64,000 bases of DNA from Isoperla grammatica (taxonomy: Eukaryota > Arthropoda > Insecta > Plecoptera > Perlodidae): positions 20,790,197-20,854,196 of the forward strand of contig OX246749.1 of NCBI GenBank assembly GCA_945910005.1, given 5' to 3'. This document shows positions 51,501 through 62,000 of this stretch, piece by piece. Within the stretch, counting starts at the first letter, position 1. Each line of letters begins with the position of its first letter. Position numbers and translations under genes: made by a program. Under the pieces are notes generated by a model. The model saw only the letters and a program-made list of their open reading frames with translations, did no database searches and was not told the origin of the DNA.

Positions 51501-54500
51501 CACTGACTTAGCGCAGGGTTTATCAAGTACAGTCACCGTCACAAGCGAGGAAACATGCGTTGTCTTCATATGTTGCATGTAGTTGCTTTCATGTCACTGA
51601 CTTAGCGCAGGGTTTATCAAGTACAGTCACCTTCACAAGCGAGGAAACATGCGTTGTCTTCATATGTTGCATGTAATTGCTTTCATGTCATTGACTTAGC
51701 GCTGGGTTTATCAAGTACAGTCACCGTCACAAGCGAGGAAACATGCGTTGTCTTCATATAATGCATGAAGTTGCTCTCATGTCACTGACTTAGCGCAGGG
51801 TTTATCAAGTACAGTCACCGTCACAAGCGAGGAAACATGCGTTGTCTTCATATGTTGCATGTAGTTGCTCTCATGTCACTAACTTAGCGCAGGGTTTATC
51901 AAGTACAGTCACCGTCACAAGCGAGGAAACATGCGTTGTCTTCATATGTTGCATGTAGTTGCTCTCATGTCACTGACTTAGCGCAGGGTTTATCAAGTAC
52001 AGTCACCTTCACAAGCGAGGAAACATGCGTTGTCCTAATATGTTCAAGAAGTGGCTTTCATGTCACTGATTTAGCGCAGGGTTTATCAAGTACAGTCACC
52101 TTCACAAGCGAGGAAACATGAGTTGTCTTCATATGTTGCTTGTAGTTGCTCTTATGTCACTGACTAAACGCAGGGTTTATCAAGTACAGTCACCGTAACA
52201 AGCGAGGAAACATGCGTTGTCCTCATATGTTGCATGTAGTTGCTCTCATGTCACTGACTAAACGCAGGGTTTATCAAGTACAGTCACCGTAACAAGCGAG
52301 GAAACATGCGTTGTCCTCATATGTTGCATGTAATTGCTCTCATGTCACTAACTTAGCGCAGGGTTTATCAAGTACAGTCACCGTCACAAGCGAGGAAACA
52401 TGCGTTGTCTTCATATGTTGCATGTAGTTGCTCTCATGTCACTGACTTAGCGCAGGGTTTATCAAGTACAGTCACCTTTACAAGCGAGGAAACATGCGTT
52501 GTCCTAATATGTTCAAGAAGTGGCTTTCATGTCACTGATTTAGCGCAGGGTTTATCAAGTACAGTCACCTTCACAAGCGAGGAAACATGAGTTGTCTTCA
52601 TATGTTGCTTGTAGTTGCTCTCATGTCACTGACTAAACGCAGGGTTTATCAAGTACAGTCACCGTAACAAGCGAGGAAACATGCGTTGTCCTCATATGTT
52701 GCATGTAGTTGCTCTCATGTCACTGACTTAGTGCAGGGTTTATCAAGTACAGTCACCTTCACAAGCGAGGAAACATGCGTTGTCCTCATATGTTGCATAT
52801 AGTTGCTCTCATGTCACTGACTTAGCGCAGGGTTTATCAAGTACAGTCACCGTCACAAGCGAGGGAACATGCGTTGTCTTCATATGTCGCATGTAGTTGC
52901 TCTCATGTCACTGAGTTAGCGCAGGGTTTATTAAGTACAGTCACCTTCCCAGCGAGGTAACATGCGTTGTCCTAATATGTTGCATGTAGTTGCTCTCATG
53001 TCACTGACTTAGCGCAGGGTTTATCAAGTACAGTCACCTTCACAAGCGAGGAAACATGCGTTGTCTTCATATGTTGCATGTAGTTGCTCTCATGTTACTG
53101 ACTTAGCGCAGGGTTTATCATGTACAGTCACCTTCACAAGCGAGGAAACATGCGTTGTCTTCATATGTTGCATGTAGTTGCTCTCATGTCACTGACTTAG
53201 CGCAGGGTTTATCAAGTACAGTCACCGTCACAAGCGAGGAAACATGCGTTTTCTTCATATGTTGCATGTAGTTGCTCTCATGTCACTGACTTAGTGCAGG
53301 GTTTATCAAGTACAGTCACCTTCACAAGCGAGGAAACATGCGTTGTCTTCATATGTTGCATGTAGTTGCTCTCATGTCACTGACTTAGCGCAGGGTTTAT
53401 CAAGTACAGTCACCTTCACAAGCGAGGAAACATGCGTTGTCTTCATATGTTGCATGTAGTTGCTCTTATGTCATGACTTAGCGCAGGGTTTATCTAGTAC
53501 AGTCACCGTCACAAGCGAGGATACATGCGTTGTCTTCATATGTTGCATGAAGTTGCTTTCATGTCTTTGACTTAGCGCTGGGTTTATCAAGTACAGTCAC
53601 CGTCACAAGCGAGGAAACATGCGTTGTCTTCATATAATGCATGAAGTTGCTCTCATGGCACTGACTTAGCGCAGAGTTTATCAAGTACAGTCACCGTCAC
53701 AAGCGAGGAAACATGCGTTGTCCTCATATGTTGCATGTAGTTGCTCTCATGTCACTAACTTAGCGCAGGGTTTATCAAGTACAGTCACCGTCACAATCGA
53801 GGAAACATGCGTTGTCTTCATATGTTGCATGTAGTTGCTCTCATGTCACTGACTTAGCGCAGGGTTTATCAAGTACAGTCACCTTCACAAGCGAGGAAAC
53901 ATGCGTTGTCCTCATATGTTGCATGTAATTGCTCTCATGTCACTAACTTAGCGCAGGGTTTATCAAGTACAGTCACCGTCACAAGCGAGGAAACATGCGT
54001 TGTCTTCATATGTTGCATGTAGTTGCTCTCATGTCACTGACTTAGCGCAGGGTTTATCAAGTACAGTCACCTTCACAAGCGAGGAAACATGCGTTGTCCT
54101 AATATGTTCAAGAAGTGGCTTTCATGTCACTGATTTAGCGCAGGGTTTATCAAGTACAGTCACCTTCACAAGCGAGGAAACATGAGTTGTCTTCATATGT
54201 TGCTTGTAGTTGCTCTCATGTCACTGACTAAACGCAGGGTTTATCAAGTACAGTCACCGTAACAAGCGAGGAAACATGCGTTGTCCTCATATGTTGCATG
54301 TAGTTGCTCTCATGTCACTGACTTAGTGCAGGGTTTATCAAGTACAGTCACCTTCACAAGCGAGGAAACATGCGTTGTCCTCATATGTTGCATATAGTTG
54401 CTCTCATGTCACTGACTTAGCGCAGGGTTTATCAAGTACAGTCACCGTCACAAGCGAGGGAACATGCGTTGTCTTCATATGTCGCATGTAGTTGCTCTCA

Positions 54501-56080
54501 TGTCACTGACTTAGCGCAGGGTTTATCAAGTACAGTCACCTTCCCAGCGAGGTAACATGCGTTGTCCTAATATGTTGCATGTAGTTGCTCTCATGTCACT
54601 GACTTAGCGCAGGGTTTATCAAGTACAGTCACCTTCACAAGCGAGGAAACATGCGTTGTCTTCATATGTTGCATGTAGTTGCTCTCATGTTACTGACTTA
54701 GCGCAGGGTTTATCATGTACAGTCACCTTCACAAGCGAGGAAACATGCGTTGTCTTCATATGTTGCATGTAGTTGCTCTCATGTCACTGACTTAGCGCAG
54801 GGTTTATCAAGTACAGTCACCGTCACAAGCGAGGAAACATGCGTTTTCTTCATATGTTGCATGTAGTTGCTCTCATGTCACTGACTTAGTGCAGGGTTTA
54901 TCAAGTACAGTCACCTTCACAAGCGAGGAAACATGCGTTGTCTTCATATGTTGCATGTAGTTGCTCTCATGTCACTGACTTAGCGCAGGGTTTATCAAGT
55001 ACAGTCACCTTCACAAGCGAGGAAACATGCGTTGTCTTCATATGTTGCATGTAGTTGCTCTTATGTCATGACTTAGCGCAGGGTTTATCTAGTACAGTCA
55101 CCGTCACAAGCGAGGATACATGCGTTGTCTTCATATGTTGCATGAAGTTGCTTTCATGTCTTTGACTTAGCGCTGGGTTTATCAAGTACAGTCACCGTCA
55201 CAAGCGAGGAAACATGCGTTGTCTTCATATAATGCATGAAGTTGCTCTCATGGCACTGACTTAGCGCAGAGTTTATCAAGTACAGTCACCGTCACAAGCG
55301 AGGAAACATGCGTTGTCCTCATATGTTGCATGTAGTTGCTCTCATGTCACTAACTTAGCGCAGGGTTTATCAAGTACAGTCACCGTCACAAGCGAGGAAA
55401 CATGCGTTGTCTTCATATGTTGCATGTAGTTGCTCTCATGTCACTGACTTAGCGCAGGGTTTATCAAGTACAGTCACCTTCACAAGCGAGGAAACATGCG
55501 TTGTCCTAATATGTTCAAGAAGTTGCTTTCATGTCACTGACTTAGCGAAGGGTTTATCAAGTACAGTAACCTTCACAAGCGAGGAAACATGCGTTGTCCT
55601 CATATGTTGCATGTAGTTGCTCTCATGTCACTGACATAGCGCAGGGTTTATCAAGTACAGTCACCGTCACAAGCGAGGAAACATATGTTGTCTTCATATG
55701 TTGCATGTAGTTGCTCTCATGTCACTGACTTAGCGCAGGGTTTATCAAGTACAGTCACCTTCCCAGCGAGGGAACATGCGTTGTCCTAATATGTTGCATG
55801 TAGTTGCTCTCATGTCACTGACTAAGCGCAGGGTTTATCAAGTACAGTCACCGTCACAAGCGAGGAAACATGCGTTGTCTTCATATGTTGCATGTAGTTG
55901 CTCTCATGTCACTGACTTAGCGCAGGGTTATTCAAGTACAGTCACCTTCACAAGCGAGGAAACATGCGTTGTCTTCATATGTTTTCATGAAGTTGCTCTC
56001 ATTTTACAGACTTAGCGCAGAGTTTATCAAGTACAGTCACCTTCACAAGCGAGGAAACATGCGTTGTCCTCATATGTTGC
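45575..56080 (+). repeat. satellite block, second copy of the ~37-kb-spaced duplication (no retroposon)
   Basis: This is the counterpart of 8050-18950. It retains an uninterrupted TTCACAAGCGAGGAAACATG at the site (about 49191) where the other copy has the retroposon. It also lacks the CACACGCG and CAGTCATTG variants of the three-copy 4692-bp array. After about 56080 it follows the 28.2-kb and 33.6-kb blocks instead. Confidence 0.85.
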
Positions 56081-59000
56081 ATGTAGTTGCTCTCATGTCA
56101 AGCGCAGGGTTTATCAAGTACAGTCACCATCACAAGCGAGGAAACATGCGTTGTCTTCATATGTTGCATGTAGTTGCTCTCATGTAACTGACTAAGCGCA
56201 GGGTTTATCAAGTACAGTCACCTTCACAAGCGAGGAAACATGCGTTGTCTTCATATGTTGCATGTAGTTGCTCTCATGTCACTGACTTAGCGCAGGGTTT
56301 ATCAAGTACAGTCACCTTCCCAGCGAGGTAACATGCGTTGTCCTAAATGTTGCATGTAGTTGCTCTCATGTAGCTGACTTAGCGCAGGGTTTATCAAGTA
56401 CAGTCACCGTCACAAGCGAGGAAACATGCGTTGTCATGCATGTAGTTGCTCTCATGTCACTGACTTAGCGCAGGGTTAATCGAGTACAGTCACCTTCACA
56501 AGCGAGGAAACATGCGTTGTCTTCATATGTTGCATGAAGTTGCTCTCATTTCTCAGACTTAGCGCAGGGTTTATCAAGTACAGTTACCTTCACAAGCGAG
56601 GAAACATGCGTTGTCCTCATATGTTGCATGTAGTTGCTCTCATGTCACTGACTTAGCGCAGGGTTTATCAAGTACAGTCACCTTCACAAGCGAGGAAACA
56701 TGCGTTGTCTTCATATGTTGCATGTAGTTGCTCTCATGTTACTGACTTAGCGCAGGGTTTATCATGTACAGTCACCTTCACAAGCGAGGAAACATGCGTT
56801 GTCTTCATATGTTGCATGTAGTTGCTCTCATGTCACTGACTTAGCGCAGGGTTTATCAAGTACAGTCACCGTCACAAGCGAGGAAACATGCGTTGTCTTC
56901 ATATGTTGCATGTAGTTGCTCTCATGTCACTGACTTAGTGCAGGGTTTATCAAGTACAGTCACCTTCACAAGCGAGGAAACATGCGTTGTCTTCATATGT
57001 TGCATGTAGTTGCTCTCATGTCACTGACTTAGCGCAGGGTTTATCAAGTACAGTCACCTTCACAAGCGAGGAAACATGCGTTGTCTTCATATGTTGCATG
57101 TAGTTGCTCTTATGTCATGACTTAGCGCAGGGTTTATCTAGTACAGTCACCGTCACAAGCGAGGATACATGCGTTGTCTTCATATGTTGCATGAAGTTGC
57201 TTTCATGTCTTTGACTTAGCGCTGGGTTTATCAAGTACAGTCACCGTCACAAGCGAGGAAACATGCGTTGTCTTCATATAATGCATGAAGTTGCTCTCAT
57301 GGCACTGACTTAGCGCAGAGTTTATCAAGTACAGTCACCGTCACAAGCGAGGAAACATGCGTTGTCCTCATATGTTGCATGAAGTTGCTCTCATGTCACT
57401 AACTTAGCGCAGGGTTTATCAAGTACAGTCACCGTCACAAGCGAGGAAACATGCGTTGTCTTCATATGTTGCATGTAGTTGCTCTCATGTCACTGACTTA
57501 GCGCAGGGTTTATCAAGTACAGTCACCTTCACAAGCGAGGAAACATGCGTTGTCCTAATATGTTCAAGAAGTTGCTTTCATGTCACTGACTTAGCGCAGG
57601 GTTTATCAAGTACAGTAACCTTCACAAGCGAGGAAACATGCGTTGTCCTCATATGTTGCATGTAGTTGCTCTCATGTCACTGACATAGCGCAGGGTTTAT
57701 CAAGTACAGTCACCGTCACAAGCGAGGAAACATATGTTGTCTTCATATGTTGCATGTAGTTGCTCTCATGTCACTGACTTAGCGCAGGGTTTATCAAGTA
57801 CAGTCACCTTCCCAGCGAGGGAACATGCGTTGTCCTAATATGTTGCATGTAGTTGCTCTCATGTCACTGACTTAGCGCAGGGTTTATCAAGTACAGTCAC
57901 CGTCACAAGCGAGGAAACATGCGTTGTCTTCATATGTTGCATGTAGTTGCTCTCATGTCACTGACTTAGCGCAGGGTTTATCAAGTACAGTCACCTTCAC
58001 AAGCGAGGAAACATGCGTTGTCTTCATATGTTGCATGAAGTTGCTCTCATTTTACAGACTTAGCGCAGAGTTTATCAAGTACAGTCACCTTCACAAGCGA
58101 GGAAACATGCGTTGTCCTCATATGTTGCATGTAGTTGCTCTAATGTCACTGACTTAGCGCAGGGTTTATCAAGTACAGTCACCATCACAAGCGAGGAAAC
58201 ATGCGTTGTCTTCATATGTTGCATGTAGTTGCTCTCATGTTACTGACTTAGCGCAGGGTTTATCAAGTACAGTCACCTTCACAAGCGAGGAAACATGCGT
58301 TGTCTTCATATGTTGCATGTAGTTGCTCTCATGTCACTGACTTAGCGCAGGGTTTATCAAGTACAGTCACTATCACAAGCGAGGAAACATGCGTTGTCTT
58401 CATATGTTGCATGTAGTTGCTCTTATGTCACTGACTTAGTGCAGGGTTTATCAAGTACAGTCACCTTCACAAGCGAGGAAACATGCGTTGTCTTCATATG
58501 TTGCATGTAGTTACTCTCATGTCACTGACTTAGCGAAGGGTTTATCAAGTACAGTCACCGTCACAAGCGAGGAAACATGCGTTGTCTTCATATGTTGCAT
58601 GTAGTTGCTCTTATGTCATGACTTAGCGCAGGGTTTATCTAGTACAGTCACCTTCACAAGCGAAGAAACATGCGTTGTCTTCATTAGTCTCATGTAGTTG
58701 CTCTCATGTCACTGACTTAGCGCAGGGTTTATCAAGTACAGTCACCGTCACAAGCGAGGATACATGCGTTGTCTTCATATGTTGCATATAGTTGCTCTCA
58801 TGTCATTGACTTAGCGCAGGGTTTATCAAGTACAGTCACCTTCACAAGCGAGAAAACATGCGTTGTCTTCATATGTTGCATGTAGTTGCTCTCATGTCAC
58901 TGACTTAGCGCAGGGTTTATCAAGTACAGTCACCGTCACAAGCGAGGAAACATGCGTTGTCTTCATATGTTGCATGAAGTTGCTCTCATGTCACTGACTT

Positions 59001-62000
59001 AGTGCAGGGTTTATCAAGTACAGTCACCTTCACAAGCGAGGAAACATGCGTTGTCTTCATATGTTGCATGTAGTTGCTCTCATGTCACTGACTTAGCGCA
59101 GGGTTTATCAAGTACAGTCACCTTCACAAGCGAGGAAACATGCGTTGTCTTCATATGTTGCATGTAGTTGCTCTCATGTCACTGACTTAGCGCAGGGTTT
59201 ATCAAGTACAGTCACCGTCACAAGCGAGGAAACATGCGTTGTCTTCATATGTTGCATGTAGTTGCTCTCATGTCACTGACTTAGCGCAGGGTTTATCACG
59301 TACAGTCACCGTCACAAGCGAGGAAACATGCGTTGTCTTCATATGTTGCATGTAGTTGCTCTCATGTCACTGACTTAGCGCAGGGTTTATCAAGTACAGT
59401 AACCTTCACAATCGAGGAAACATGCGTTGTCTTCATATGTTGCATGTAGTTGCTCTCATGTCACTGACTTAGCGCAGGGTTTATCACGTACAGTCACCGT
59501 CACAAGTAGGAAACATGCGTTGTCTTCATTTGTTGCATGTAGTTGCTCTCATGTCACTGACTTAGCGCAGGGTTTATCAAGTACAGTCACCGTCACAAGC
59601 GAGGAAACATGCGTTGTCTTCATACGTTGCATGTAGTTGCTCTCATGTCACTGACTTAGCGCAGGGTTTATCAAGTACAGTCACCGTCACAAGCGAGGAA
59701 ACATGCGTTGTCTTCATATGTTGCATGTAGTTGCTTTCATGTCACTGACTTAGCGCAGGGTTTATCAAGTACAGTCACCTTCACAAGCGAGGAAACATGC
59801 GTTGTCTTCATATGTTGCATGTAATTGCTTTCATGTCATTGACTTAGCGCTGGGTTTATCAAGTACAGTCACCGTCACAAGCGAGGAAACATGCGTTGTC
59901 TTCATATAATGCATGAAGTTGCTCTCATGTCACTGACTTAGCGCAGGGTTTATCAAGTACAGTCACCGTCACAAGCGAGGAAACATGCGTTGTCTTCATA
60001 TGTTGCATGTAGTTGCTCTCATGTCACTAACTTAGCGCAGGGTTTATCAAGTACAGTCACCGTCACAAGCGAGGAAACATGCGTTGTCTTCATATGTTGC
60101 ATGTAGTTGCTCTCATGTCACTGACTTAGCGCAGGGTTTATCAAGTACAGTCACCTTCACAAGCGAGGAAACATGCGTTGTCCTAATATGTTCAAGAAGT
60201 GGCTTTCATGTCACTGATTTAGCGCAGGGTTTATCAAGTACAGTCACCTTCACATGCGAGGAAACATGAGTTGTCTTCATATGTTGCTTGTAGTTGCTCT
60301 CATGTCACTGACTAAACGCAGGGTTTATCAAGTACAGTCACCGTAACAAGCGAGGAAACATGCGTTGTCCTCATATGTTGCATGTAGTTGCTCTCATGTC
60401 ACTGACTTAGTGCAGGGTTTATCAACTACAGTCACCTTCACAAGCGAGGAAACATGCGTTGTCCTCATATGTTGCATATAGTTGCTCTCATGTCACTGAC
60501 TTAGCGCAGGGTTTATCAAGTACAGTCACCGTCACAAGCGAGGGAACATGCGTTGTCTTCATATGTTGCATGTAGTTGCTCTCATGTCACTGACTTAGCG
60601 CAGGGTTTATCAAGTACAGTCACCTTCCCAGCGAGGTAACATGCGTTGTCCTAATATGTTGCATGTAGTTGCTCTCATGTCACTGACTTAGCGCAGGGTT
60701 TATCAAGTACAGTCACCGTCACAAGCGAGGAAACATGCGTTGTCTTCATATGTTGCATGTAGTTGCTCTCATGTCACTGACTAAGCGCAGGGTTAATCGA
60801 GTACAGTCACCTTCACAAGCGAGGAAACATGCGTTGTCTTCATATGTTGCATGTAGTTGCTCTCATGTCACTGACTTAGCGCAGGGTTTATCAAGTACAG
60901 TCACCGTCACAAGCGAGGAAACATGCGTTGTCTTCATATGTTGCATGTAGTTGCTCTTATGTCATGACTTAGCGCAGGGTTTATCTAGTACAGTCACCTT
61001 CACAAGCGAAGAAACATGCGTTGTCTTCATTAGTCTCATGTAGTTGCTCTCATGTCACTGACTTAGCGCAGGGTTTATCAAGTACAGTCACCGTCACAAG
61101 CGAGGATACATGCGTTGTCTTCATATGTTGCATATAGTTGCTCTCATGTCATTGACTTAGCGCAGGGTTTATCAAGTACAGTCACCTTCACAAGCGAGAA
61201 AACATGCGTTGTCTTCATATGTTGCATGTAGTTGCTCTTATGTCACTGACTTAGCGCAGGGTTTATCAAGTACAGTCACCGTCACAAGCGAGGAAACATG
61301 CGTTGTCTTCATATGTTGCATGTAGTTGCTCTCATGTCACTGACTTAGTGCAGGGTTTATCAAGTACAGTCACCTTCACAAGCGAGGAAACATGCGTTGT
61401 CTTCATATGTTGCATGTAGTTGCTCTCATGTCACTGACTTAGCGCAAGGTTTATCAAGTACAGTCACCTTCACAAGCAAGGAAACATGCGTTGTCTTCAT
61501 ATGTTGCATGTAGTTGCTCTCATGTCACTGACTTAGCGCAGGGTTTATCACGTACAGTCACCGTCACAAGCGAGGAAACATGCGTTGTCTTCATATGTTG
61601 CATGTAGTTGCTCTCATGTCACTGACTTAGCGCAGGGTTTATCAAGTACAGTCACCTTCACAAGCGAGGAAACATGCGTTGTCTTCATATGTTGCATGTA
61701 GTTGCTCTCATGTCACTGACTTAGCGCAGGGTTTATCAAGTACAGTCACCGTCACAAGCGAGGAAAAATGCGTTGTCTTCATATGTTGCATGTAGTTGCT
61801 CTCATGTCACTGACTTAGCGATGGGTTTATCAAGTACAGTCACTTTCACAAGCGAGGAAACATGCGTTGTCTTCATATGTTGCATGTAGTTGCTCTCATG
61901 TCACTGACTTAGCGCAGGGTTTATCAAGTACAGTCACCTGCACAAGCGAGGAAACATGCGTTGTCTTCATATGTTGCATGTAGTTGCTCTCATGTCACTG

